From DATADD01 sp046262355 (GTDB taxonomy: Bacteria; Actinomycetota; CADDZG01; WHSQ01), in assembly GCA_046262355.1 (NCBI GenBank), contig JBHEMX010000091.1, positions 21,149-85,148 on the forward strand: a stretch of 64,000 nt of DNA, written 5' to 3'. Within the stretch, counting starts at the first letter, position 1, and each line of letters starts with the position of its first letter. The notes beneath the pieces are model-generated. The model searched no databases. It had not been told where the DNA came from and saw only the letters and a program-made list of their open reading frames with translations. Both the position numbers and the translations under genes were made by a program. Below, one piece after another: positions 26,359 to 34,015 of this stretch.

Positions 26359-27234
26359 ATGGTGAGGAGTGGAGCCGGAGCCGTGGAAGACCGATCTCAG
26401 GAGGGAATGAGGCGTCTTTCCGTAGAGCGTGGGTCTGAGCAAGGGTTTCAGCAACGTGAGACGGTCTTCGAGCTCGACGAGCTCTCGGTCTTCTACGGGG
26501 GGTTCAGAGCCGTCCGAGGAGTGTCCCTGTCCGTCTTTCGCAACCAGATAACTGCCCTTATCGGGCCGTCGGGATGTGGCAAGACGACGGTGCTGCGCTG
26601 CCTGAACCGGATGAATGATCTCATAGAGACCGCCCGAGTCGAGGGAAGGGTCTTGTATCACGGCGTGGACCTCTACGAGCCGAAGGTCGATCCCGTCGAG
26701 GTCCGCCGGCGCATCGGCATGGTGTTTCAGAAGCCGAATCCCTTCCCGAAGTCAATCTACGACAACGTCGCTTTCGGCCCGAAGATCTCCGGATTCAAGG
26801 GCAACATGGATGACGTCGTCGAGCAGTCGCTGCAGAAGGCCGCGTTGTGGGATGAGGCCAAGGATCGGCTCAAGGAGTCGGCGATGGGTCTGTCCGGCGG
26901 CCAGCAGCAGCGGCTCTGCATAGCGCGCTGCATCGCCGTCGAACCCGACGTGATCTTGATGGACGAGCCATGCTCCGCGTTGGACCCGATCGCCACCGGT
27001 CGCATCGAAGACCTCATGCAGGACATCAAGGACGACTACTCGATCGTGATCGTCACTCACAACATGCAGCAGGCGGCGCGCGTGAGCGACATGACCGCCT
27101 TCTTCACGGCCGAGCTCAATGAAGAACAGGATCGCAGGACGGGACTCCTCGTGGAGTACGACAAGACCGAGCACATCTTCACAAACCCGGCCGATCAGAG
27201 GACTGAGAACTACGTCACCGGACGCTTCGGCTAA
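26359..27234 (+). CDS. pstB: Phosphate ABC transporter ATPase PstB
   Basis: ATPase of the Pst importer. Walker A is GPSGCGKTTVLRCLNR, the signature is LSGGQQQRLCIARCI, and Walker B is VILMDEPCSALDP; the H-loop His lies in IVTHNMQQAARVSD. An extra N-terminal stretch of about 35 charged residues precedes the core, with another in-frame ATG at 26407, so the true start may be later. Length 291 aa from the first ATG. Confidence 0.95.
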   Translation: MVRSGAGAVEDRSQEGMRRLSVERGSEQGFQQRETVFELDELSVFYGGFRAVRGVSLSVFRNQITALIGPSGCGKTTVLRCLNRMNDLIETARVEGRVLYHGVDLYEPKVDPVEVRRRIGMVFQKPNPFPKSIYDNVAFGPKISGFKGNMDDVVEQSLQKAALWDEAKDRLKESAMGLSGGQQQRLCIARCIAVEPDVILMDEPCSALDPIATGRIEDLMQDIKDDYSIVIVTHNMQQAARVSDMTAFFTAELNEEQDRRTGLLVEYDKTEHIFTNPADQRTENYVTGRFG

Positions 27235-27265
27235 TCAACAAGAGCGCTTCGCGCGCTCGACATTC

Positions 27266-27913
27266 GTGTTCGACCTCGAGCAGCTCAAGCTGCAGGTCGA
27301 GGTCATGGCGCTTAAGGTCGACGAAACACTGCACCGCTCGACGCAGGTGTTGTTGACGGGCGACCTCGAGCTGGCCGATCAGGTGATAACAGGTGACGAC
27401 GAGATCGATGCCATCTTCGTGTCGCTGACCGAGCGGTGCTACGACTTGTTGTGCAGACAGAGCCCGGTGGCGTCGGATCTCCGTCTCGTCGTATCCGTGC
27501 TGCGCATCATCAGCGACCTCGAACGCACCGGCGACCTCTGTCTCCGCATCGTGAGGCTGGCTCCCGACCACACTCTCCTCTCGTCCGACGAAGAGACCTT
27601 CGGGATCCTGAGAGAGATGGCTCACGAGGCCACGAGCCTGTTCCGGATCGCCTTCCGGGCGTAGTCGGCACAGGACCTCAGGCTCGCCCACTCGCTCGAG
27701 CAGCGCGACGACGCCATGGACTGCCACAACTCACAACTCATGACCGCGATCCTCGCCTTGGAGGGCCCCGACGCCGTCGCCCAGGCCGTCAAGACGTTGC
27801 TGGCCGGGCGCGCCCTGGAGCGCATCGCCGATCACTCGGTCATGGTAGGAGAGAGACTTCGTTACATGCTCACGGGTGACATCCAGTCACTCTCGAAGGA
27901 GATCGGACCTTGA
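27266..27913 (+). pseudogene. PhoU phosphate regulator interrupted by an in-frame amber codon
   Basis: PhoU transmits the Pst transport state to the PhoR/SenX3 kinase. The frame from GTG 27266 (VFDLEQLKLQVEVMALKVDE) holds both PhoU repeats, but codon 27662-27664 is TAG. The same frame continues with clear PhoU sequence to 27911: SAQDLRLAHSLEQRDDAMD and AGRALERIADHSVMVGERL. Family members often have an aromatic residue there, so TGG to TAG is the likely change. No frameshift is needed. A second, intact phoU lies at 30018. This is a nonsense pseudogene, a read-through case or a base-call error. It is directly downstream of pstB. Confidence 0.85.
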
Positions 27914-27921
27914 AGAGGAGC

Positions 27922-27944
27922 CGGCCGGGGTGAAGTACCGGCCG
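27922..27944. terminator. Hairpin between convergent phoU and regX3
   Basis: CGGCCGG (27922-27928) pairs with CCGGCCG (27938-27944). It lies in the 62-base gap between convergent genes, where a bidirectional stop would be useful. There is no T tract. Confidence 0.45.
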
Positions 27945-27975
27945 CTGGGAAGGGCTTCGAAGCGGCGGGCGTTCC

Positions 27976-28656
27976 CTAAGGCATGAACTTGTAGCCGAGG
28001 CCTCTGATCGTCAGCAGGTGGGCCGGGGTATGGGGGTCTTCCTCACACTTGGCACGGAGACGCTTGATGTGGACGTCGAGAGTGCGCGTGTCACCGTAGT
28101 AATCCGATCCCCATACCCGCTCGATGAGCGTGTCGCGCGTCAGCACCCTGCCCGCGTTCTCCATCAGTAGCTCCAGGAGCTCAAATTCCTTTCGTGGAAG
28201 GTGTACCTGATCTCCCTTCACCGTTACCTCGAAGCGATCGGGATCCAGCCGGATCTCGCCGCCCTCCAACACGGCGCCGTCCGTCGTCGGCTCGCCCGCG
28301 CTGCGGCGCAACACCGCCTTCATGCGCGCCAGCAGCTCTCTCGTGCTGAACGGCTTCGTGATGTAGTCGTCGGCCCCAAGCTCCAGCCCGAGGACCTTGT
28401 CCAGCTCGGTGTCGCGCGCGGTGAGCATGATTATCGGGACGTTCGATGAGCGCCGGATCTCTTTGCAGATGTCCTCGCCGGGCATGCCGGGGAGCATGAG
28501 ATCGAGCAGCACGAGGTCGGCTCCCGACGTCTTGAACGAACCGAGGCCCTCAGAACCGTCGGTGGCGCGAGCGACCTGGTAGCCCTCGCGCTGCAACTGA
28601 TACTCGATCGCCTCACCGAGGCCCTCTTCGTCCTCGATCAGCAGCACCTTCGGCAC
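27976..28656 (-). CDS. regX3: OmpR-family response regulator, RegX3/PhoP type
   Basis: Receiver domain with phospho-acceptor D52 (LVLLDLMLPGMPGED), conserved Lys in ADDYITKPFSTRELLARM, then a winged-helix effector (EFELLELLMENAGRVLTRD, YYGDTRTLDVHIKRLRAKCEED). It binds GTTC direct repeats in related species, which fits the PHO boxes at 23192 and 29958. ATG at 28656 overlaps the stop of the kinase gene. Expected role: activate pst genes under phosphate starvation. Length 226 aa. Confidence 0.92.
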   Translation of the reverse strand: MPKVLLIEDEEGLGEAIEYQLQREGYQVARATDGSEGLGSFKTSGADLVLLDLMLPGMPGEDICKEIRRSSNVPIIMLTARDTELDKVLGLELGADDYITKPFSTRELLARMKAVLRRSAGEPTTDGAVLEGGEIRLDPDRFEVTVKGDQVHLPRKEFELLELLMENAGRVLTRDTLIERVWGSDYYGDTRTLDVHIKRLRAKCEEDPHTPAHLLTIRGLGYKFMP

Positions 28657-29879
28657 TACCTTCCTCCGGTTCCTCTGACGGGCTGTTTTTCGGACCTTCG
28701 GTTCCCGCCGCCGGTCGCTTGGGCGCCGCCGGCCGACGCCGACAGCGCCGGAAGGCGCGCCGTGAAGGTCGAGCCCTCACCCAGCTCGCTGTGGAGGCCG
28801 ACGTGTCCACCATGCAGCTCGGCCACGTGCTTGACGATCGAGAGCCCCAGCCCGGTGCCTCCCCGCTCGCGCGAGCGGTCCTTGTCGGCGCGGTAGAAGC
28901 GCTCGAACACCCGCGCCTGGGCTTGAAGTGGGATGCCGATGCCGTCGTCGGCGACGCGCATGACGATGTCGTTGCCCTCTGGGAACACGTCGACCCACAC
29001 CGACCCGCCCTCGCGTGTGTACCTGATGGCGTTGTCGACGAGGTTGCGGACGAGCAGGCCGAGTTGCTGATCGTCGCCACGGACCCACACGTCCGAGGCG
29101 ATCTGAGCGGTGACGTTGAGCTTCTTGGCGTGCGCCGCGGGCTGGGCTTCTTGCAGGATCTGTCTCGTCACGTTCCCAAGGTCGATCGACGTGTCCGAGA
29201 TCTTCGAGGGGTCTTCGAGTCGAGAGAGATCGAGCAGGTCCGCGATCAGCCGCCCCAGCCGCTCGGCCTCGGCCACGAGCCGCGTCGCGAAGCGTTCGGC
29301 CGTTCGAGGATCGTCGGAGGCGGCGTGGCGGATGGCCTCGGCCAGGGCCTGCATGCTGGCGACGGGACTCTTCATCTCGTGGGATGCGTTGGCGACGAAC
29401 TGACGCCGGATCTGGTGGGTCCTGAGCTCGTCGGTGACGTCTTGCAGGACCACGATCACACCGCCCTGGCCCTGGAGCGAAGTCGCTCGCACCCTCAGGC
29501 GCTTGCGTTCGGGCCAGATGCTCACGACGTCTTCGGCGGTCGTGTCCTCGACCAGCGCTCGGCGCGCCACGGACAGAACGCCCTCGGAGGTGGGCCGAGG
29601 CGGAAGCGACTCCCCTCGTACACCCAGCATCCGGCGCGCCGCCCGGTTCGCGATGATCGGGAGCAACACCTCGCTGAACACGAGGACGCCCTCCTCCATG
29701 CGTTCGAGGATCTCCTCGGTGCGCGCGTTCTCGCGCTCGAGCTGGGCGATCCGCTCGCGCAGGCCGGCGATGAGACCCGGGGCATCGGTCGACGGGACCG
29801 TGGCCCGCCGGATCCGTGACCACAGCGACGCGACGGCGACGAGGAGTCCGACTACGAGGGCGAGGAGCGCTTCGGTCAT
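28656..29879 (-). CDS. senX3: Phosphate-sensing histidine kinase, SenX3/PhoR type
   Basis: One transmembrane helix at the N-terminus (MTEALLALVVGLLVAVAS), a PAS-like region (about 50-150), then a HisKA domain with H167 in NASHEMKSPVASM, and an ATPase domain with N box NLVDNAIRY, G1 DDGIGIP and G2 GGTGLGLSIV. It phosphorylates the RegX3-type regulator. The in-frame ATG at 29933 would add 18 residues; 29879 was chosen since the transmembrane segment begins there. Only one membrane span is seen, so phosphate is probably sensed through PhoU/Pst. Confidence 0.92.
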   Translation of the reverse strand: MTEALLALVVGLLVAVASLWSRIRRATVPSTDAPGLIAGLRERIAQLERENARTEEILERMEEGVLVFSEVLLPIIANRAARRMLGVRGESLPPRPTSEGVLSVARRALVEDTTAEDVVSIWPERKRLRVRATSLQGQGGVIVVLQDVTDELRTHQIRRQFVANASHEMKSPVASMQALAEAIRHAASDDPRTAERFATRLVAEAERLGRLIADLLDLSRLEDPSKISDTSIDLGNVTRQILQEAQPAAHAKKLNVTAQIASDVWVRGDDQQLGLLVRNLVDNAIRYTREGGSVWVDVFPEGNDIVMRVADDGIGIPLQAQARVFERFYRADKDRSRERGGTGLGLSIVKHVAELHGGHVGLHSELGEGSTFTARLPALSASAGGAQATGGGNRRSEKQPVRGTGGR

Positions 29880-29957
29880 GTTGAGTTCATCTCTCGCCGT
29901 GAAGTCTATTCGGCCGCGGGCTGTCTCGACCATGGCGGAGAGGGCCGAGAGCCCCGA

Positions 29958-29990
29958 GTTCCTGAAGAGTTCGCGCCACGTTCAGGTTGT
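29958..29990 (+). promoter_or_regulatory. Triple PHO box between senX3 and phoU
   Basis: Three units starting with GTTC lie at 29958, 29969 and 29980, each exactly 11 bases apart, in the divergent senX3 / phoU promoter. This mirrors the phoU-phoRP intergenic arrangement known in Streptomyces. Only GTTC (plus A in the last unit) is conserved; the tails differ, so affinity is uncertain. Confidence 0.7.
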
Positions 29991-30017
29991 GTGTCCATTG
30001 TCGCTTAGGCTGCAGCG

Positions 30018-30701
30018 ATGGTCAGGATCAACTTCACCGAGGAGTTGGAGACCGCCGAGCAAAGCTTGATGGCCGAAGGCGATGTCGTGCGCCGCCAGCT
30101 AGAGAGGGTGTTGGAGGCGCTCGGGCGGCGCGACGCGACGCTCGCGGACCAAGTGATCCTCGATGATGATCGAGTGGACGACATCTACCTCGCGATCGAG
30201 ACGCGCATCTTCAATCTCCTCGCACTGCAGTCTCCCGTTGCCCGAGACCTGCGCTTGGTGAGCGCGATCATCCACTCCAACCTTCACGTAGAGCGGATCG
30301 GCGATCTGTGCGTGAACATCGCCAAGTTCGTCAAGGATGAGCAGCCCTATCCGACGGATTCGCCGATGGTCGCGCGGCTTCACGAAATGGGCGAGCGCGC
30401 CGCCGAGATGCTCAACGCGGCGCTGACCGCATTCGCCCGGCGAGATCCCGACCTCGCGGAAGAGCTCCCCGTGAAGGACAACGTGCTCGACCGGCTCAAC
30501 AGGGGCCTCCTGAACGAGCTCAAGGTGCATACGAACGACGAGCACGACTTCGAGTGGGCGACGAACCTCGTCTTGGTTGCTCGCTACCTCGAGCGCATCG
30601 GAGACCACGCGGTGGACATAGGCGAGCAGGTCTCGTTCATCGTGACGGGAGTCTTCAGAGAGTTCACCGACGCCTCACACCCGGAGCGCCAGCCGAGCTA
30701 G
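30018..30701 (+). CDS. phoU: Phosphate-signalling protein PhoU (intact copy)
   Basis: All-helical two-repeat protein, 227 aa. The metal-binding signatures are present in both halves: VDDIYLAIETRIFNLLALQSPVARDLR and ARYLERIGDHAVDIGEQVSF. It links the Pst transporter to the SenX3 kinase. It diverges from senX3 and is preceded by the triple PHO box; only about 27 bases lie between that box and the ATG. The last 4 bases overlap the convergent phosphoesterase gene. It may compensate for the broken copy after pstB. Confidence 0.93.
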   Translation: MVRINFTEELETAEQSLMAEGDVVRRQLERVLEALGRRDATLADQVILDDDRVDDIYLAIETRIFNLLALQSPVARDLRLVSAIIHSNLHVERIGDLCVNIAKFVKDEQPYPTDSPMVARLHEMGERAAEMLNAALTAFARRDPDLAEELPVKDNVLDRLNRGLLNELKVHTNDEHDFEWATNLVLVARYLERIGDHAVDIGEQVSFIVTGVFREFTDASHPERQPS

Positions 30702-31573
30702 GCGGAGCACGAGCCCGGCGCAAGCTCCAGCAGGGTTGCCTCCGGGCGACATGCGAAGCGGATCGGCGAGTACTTGCCCGCTCCGAGCCCGGGGCTGACG
30801 TGCAGCCATCCGGCACCGATCGGGGTCAATCCGCCGGCTAGGGCGTTCGGCAGTGAGCAGTTCGTGACGAGTGCTCCTATGCCCGGCAGTCGCACCTGTC
30901 CTCCGTGCGTGTGTCCTGCGACGACGAGGTCGAATCCGGCGAGGATCCACTCGGACACAACATCGGGAGCATGCACGAGCCCGATCGCGAGAACCTCGTC
31001 GTTGCAGCGTTCGATGTGCTCGGTCCTGTGTCGCTTGAGATAGGGATCGTCGACGCCCGCCAGCCGCAGACGTCCATGCGTGGTCTCCATCACATGGGTC
31101 GTGTTTGCCAGCGGTATCCAACCTTTCGAGCGCAGCCCCTTTTCGAGGCGCATGGTATCGGCCGGGCGTGTCTTGACGGGACTCTTGTCCGCATCGAAGT
31201 ACTTCGTGTACGCCTTGAAGGCCGAGACGTAGTAGTCGTGGGACCCGAGGACGTAGAGGCGTCCGAGGCGCGCCTCTAGCGGTGTTAACGCTTCCAGGAG
31301 CAGGTCGATGCCTGCGTTCTCTTCGATCATGTCTCCGGTGGACAGGATCAGATCGGGCGGCTCGCCGAGCACGTCGGGTAGCGCCTTGAGCCAAGCGACG
31401 AGTTTGCGGTCACCGGCCCTCATGTGCATGTCGGAGAGATGCAGGACGCGCAGAGCCGGCGCGCCGGCGTGCAGGGGCACGTCTTTGGTCGTGAGGCGAT
31501 ACCGGAAGGGTTCGTAGAAGGCGTACGCCGCAAGCCCGGCCCCCGTGAGCAACGTCGCCGGAACGAGTTTCAT
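30698..31573 (-). CDS. Membrane-linked metallophosphoesterase, YkuE/YaeI-like
   Basis: N-terminal hydrophobic segment (residues about 4-19) then a calcineurin-like domain with HLSDMHMR, STGDMIEENAG, LGSHDYY (GNHD variant with Ser), IGLVHAPD and VVAGHTHGGQVRLP. The family hydrolyses phosphoesters, with UDP-diacylglucosamine or lipid-like substrates in some relatives; substrate here is unknown. Asn to Ser in the GNHD position is a known variant in YkuE-type proteins. It converges with phoU and diverges from the SpoIIE-type phosphatase gene with 20 bases between starts. Confidence 0.85.
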   Translation of the reverse strand: MKLVPATLLTGAGLAAYAFYEPFRYRLTTKDVPLHAGAPALRVLHLSDMHMRAGDRKLVAWLKALPDVLGEPPDLILSTGDMIEENAGIDLLLEALTPLEARLGRLYVLGSHDYYVSAFKAYTKYFDADKSPVKTRPADTMRLEKGLRSKGWIPLANTTHVMETTHGRLRLAGVDDPYLKRHRTEHIERCNDEVLAIGLVHAPDVVSEWILAGFDLVVAGHTHGGQVRLPGIGALVTNCSLPNALAGGLTPIGAGWLHVSPGLGAGKYSPIRFACRPEATLLELAPGSCSA

Positions 31574-31593
31574 CCGTCGAGGATACTGGTGCG

Positions 31594-33177
31594 ATGAGAT
31601 TGTCCTTGCGGAGGAAGATCGTCGGAGGCTTCGGCTTGCTTCTCCTTCTCATCGCATTGCTCGGCTGGGTCACGTTGTCCCTGTTCAGCTCTCTGCGCTC
31701 GGTTCAGAGCAAGGTGTTCAACGAGGCTATACCCGGGCTTGTCGCGGTCAACGAGATAGTTCGCTCCTACAGCGCACAATCCGCCGCGATCCGCGGATAC
31801 CTCATCAACAGCGAGGTACAGCTTCTCAAACAGTACGAGTTCGAGGTCGAAGAGGCTCGCTTCTGGGAGGAGAGCGCGATGGATCTCTTTCGCTCGGGTG
31901 AGGAACGTGAGCAGCTAGATACGTTGGTGGCCGGCGGAGACGAGTTTCACCGTCTCGTCGATGAGGAGGTCATCCCGCTTGCGCGCGAGGGTCGTCGCTC
32001 GCTCGCGTTCAGCCGTCTCGGTGAGAAGGGGCGAAGTGCGTTTGCAACGATAGAGATCACGGGTGATAGGTTGCGGAATCTCCAAGCCGGCGTCGTGAGC
32101 GAGAGCCAGAGCAACCTCAGCCGGCGTAGCACTCAGGCCATCGTGACGTTGTTCGTGGTCATCTTTGGAGCACTGGGGCTCGGGGTTGTCGTCGCGGTGA
32201 TCTTGCCGCGGCGGTTGGAAGCGAATATCTCTCGTCTCGTTGAAGCGGTACGCGCGATCGGGCGCGGGGACTTCAACCAGCGCGTGGAGATCCACTCGGG
32301 CGACGAGGTGGAAGAGCTTGCGGTGCGCTTCGGCGAGATGCAGGCCGGACTCAAACGACTCCAGCAGTTGGTCGCACAGGATCGCGAGCTCGAGATAGCG
32401 GCGAGCATCCAACAGAACCTGCTGCAACACTCGATGCCTCAGAGTCCGGGCCTCGAGCTGATCCCGATCCAGCGTCAGGCGAACCTGGTCGGCGGCGACT
32501 GGTACGACGTCGACGGCTCCGGCGGGTCGGTGTCGGTGGTCGTCGGCGATGCTTCGGGCAAGGGGATAGGCGCGGCGCTGATCGCCACGGTGACGCTGTC
32601 GGTCCTGCGCGGCGAAAGACGGCTCGGGGCGACGCCCGGACGGATCATCACGCGCGCCAACGAGGCACTGCGAGAGGCCACCGACTCCGACTCCTTCACG
32701 ACGCTGGTGTACGCAACGATCGAACCTCAGAGCGGCGAGGTGAGGTGGCTCAACATGGGCCACCCCGCTCCGTTCCTGCTGCGAACGAGCGACGGGGACG
32801 GTCCGGCGCGCGGCTACTTCGTCGAGGGCCCTCGCAACCGGGCGCTGGGTTGGTTCGAGGACCCGGGCTTGGCCGAGACCGTGATCCGCCTCGAGCCGGG
32901 CGACCGCTTGGTGCTCTTCACGGACGGATTCCTCGAGGCCAAGGCGGCCGACGGGTCCATCTTCGGCGAGGAACGCCTTGCGCAGCAACTGCTGCACGGC
33001 GCTCCTCTCAGCTCGGCGGCTCTCGGCGACGAGCTCGTGCGTGGGGTGGAGAGATTCGCTGCCGGTAAGCTGGAGGATGACTTGACCATGCTGATCGTGG
33101 AGTTTCATGGGGAACCTCTGGGGGAACGCGTCTCGAGAAGGTTGACTGGAGATGAGCCGTGGCACAGCAGAAGGTAG
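31594..33177 (+). CDS. SpoIIE-type PP2C phosphatase with HAMP and extracellular sensor
   Basis: Membrane receptor of a partner-switching stress pathway. It has a short N-terminal helix (IVGGFGLLLLLIALLGWVTL), a CHASE3-like helical extracellular domain (about 35-180), a second helix (TLFVVIFGALGLGVVVAV), a HAMP linker (RLVEAVRAIGRGDFNQRVE), and a PPM phosphatase with metal residues in VGGDWYDVDG, VVVGDASGKG, LFTDGFLEAK and EDDLTMLI. It should dephosphorylate the STAS-domain protein encoded next. The last 19 bases overlap that gene. Length 527 aa. Confidence 0.9.
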   Translation: MRLSLRRKIVGGFGLLLLLIALLGWVTLSLFSSLRSVQSKVFNEAIPGLVAVNEIVRSYSAQSAAIRGYLINSEVQLLKQYEFEVEEARFWEESAMDLFRSGEEREQLDTLVAGGDEFHRLVDEEVIPLAREGRRSLAFSRLGEKGRSAFATIEITGDRLRNLQAGVVSESQSNLSRRSTQAIVTLFVVIFGALGLGVVVAVILPRRLEANISRLVEAVRAIGRGDFNQRVEIHSGDEVEELAVRFGEMQAGLKRLQQLVAQDRELEIAASIQQNLLQHSMPQSPGLELIPIQRQANLVGGDWYDVDGSGGSVSVVVGDASGKGIGAALIATVTLSVLRGERRLGATPGRIITRANEALREATDSDSFTTLVYATIEPQSGEVRWLNMGHPAPFLLRTSDGDGPARGYFVEGPRNRALGWFEDPGLAETVIRLEPGDRLVLFTDGFLEAKAADGSIFGEERLAQQLLHGAPLSSAALGDELVRGVERFAAGKLEDDLTMLIVEFHGEPLGERVSRRLTGDEPWHSRR

Positions 33178-33512
33178 AGATCGAGATCGATGAGACGGCT
33201 GATTACCGCATCCTGCGTCCTCGGGGCGACCTTGACGTCTACACCGTCGGCTCCCTCCGAGACGCCCTCGGTCGCATGATCGAGGAGCAGACCCCCAAGG
33301 TCGTCGTGGACCTCGACGGCGTGCCGTTCATGGACTCCTCGGGCCTTGGGGCGCTCATGGGAGGCGTGCGCCGCCTCAGGGAGACGGGGGGCGACCTCGC
33401 GATCTCGTGCACGCGCGAGCAGCACCTGAAGTTGTTCACGATCACCGGATTCGGCGAGGGCGTGTCGATCGCGCCGACCGTCGAGGAGGCGGCGAAGGGC
33501 TTCCGCACCTAG
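33159..33512 (+). CDS. STAS-domain anti-sigma factor antagonist (RsbV/SpoIIAA type)
   Basis: Small STAS protein, 117 aa, expected to bind an anti-sigma kinase when dephosphorylated. The phosphorylated serine is S60 in the motif VPFMDSSGLGALM. A GTG start at 33159 with GGAG 9 bases upstream lies inside the phosphatase gene, so the two are co-translated. The matching anti-sigma kinase (RsbW type) and sigma factor are not in the window, which leaves the output of the switch open. Confidence 0.92.
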   Translation: MAQQKVEIEIDETADYRILRPRGDLDVYTVGSLRDALGRMIEEQTPKVVVDLDGVPFMDSSGLGALMGGVRRLRETGGDLAISCTREQHLKLFTITGFGEGVSIAPTVEEAAKGFRT

Positions 33513-33550
33513 GGCCTCGGCCGAGGCACCGGGCGAGTGTGTGAGAGGTT

Positions 33551-33711
33551 CCCGTATACGGGATGTGATACCCACTCGACGGGCTCGGTTGGCCACTAGT
33601 CCCGTTGGACTACTCCCGATATGGCTCTCGGAGTGAGCCGAAAACTGCCCGGACGGACTATCGGATTTCGCGCTCCGCGGCGCTACGGTCTTTCTCGGGT
33701 ATCGGGAGTAG
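33551..33711 (+). promoter_or_regulatory. Structured leader/operator region upstream of whiB
   Basis: The 221-base gap before whiB holds a perfect 12-bp palindrome (CCCGTATACGGG, 33551-33562) and a 12-bp inverted repeat, CTACTCCCGATA at 33610-33621 with TATCGGGAGTAG at 33700-33711, separated by 78 bases. The second arm ends 9 bases before the whiB ribosome site. It could be a looping operator or an RNA structure that masks translation. No known riboswitch class was recognised. Confidence 0.55.
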
Positions 33712-33733
33712 CTCAGAGCGGGAGGTCTCATCA

Positions 33734-34006
33734 GTGTCGATGGGTCAGGTTGATTGCGCGTATCAGGATTGGCGGGCCTATGCGGCCTGCGCGGGCTCGG
33801 ATCCTGACCTCTTCTTCGCTGCCGGGGCGATCGAGCACAAGCTCGCCAAGCGGATCTGCCGCCGCTGCCCGGTGCGTCAGCAGTGCCTCAGCTATGCGAT
33901 GGACGAACCGGTCGATCACGGCATCTGGGGAGGGTTGACCGAGCGCGAGCGGCGTCGCTACAGACGCCAGGCCGGCGCCGAGGGCTGGCGCACGCTTATC
34001 GCTTAG
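33734..34006 (+). CDS. whiB: WhiB-family iron-sulfur transcription regulator
   Basis: Actinobacterial Fe-S regulator of 90 aa. The cluster Cys are C19, C42, C45 and C51 (C-x22-C-x2-C-x5-C), followed by the turn GIWGG and a basic tail (ERERRRYRRQAG) that contacts DNA. The GTG at 33734 is chosen because GGAGG lies 8 bases upstream; ATG 33740 is a close alternative. It responds to redox or NO in related proteins and works with the housekeeping sigma factor. In Mycobacterium, whiB4 is next to the ArsA-like pair (Rv3679-3680); the same pair is found here 1.5 kb away. Confidence 0.92.
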   Translation: MSMGQVDCAYQDWRAYAACAGSDPDLFFAAGAIEHKLAKRICRRCPVRQQCLSYAMDEPVDHGIWGGLTERERRRYRRQAGAEGWRTLIA

Positions 34007-34015
34007 AGCGACGCC

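Noticed and set aside
27662..27664. TAG in phoU as a recoded amino acid (pyrrolysine)
   Set aside because: No pyrrolysine tRNA or PylS was seen, other TAG codons in the window are normal stops, and the family suggests Trp at the site.
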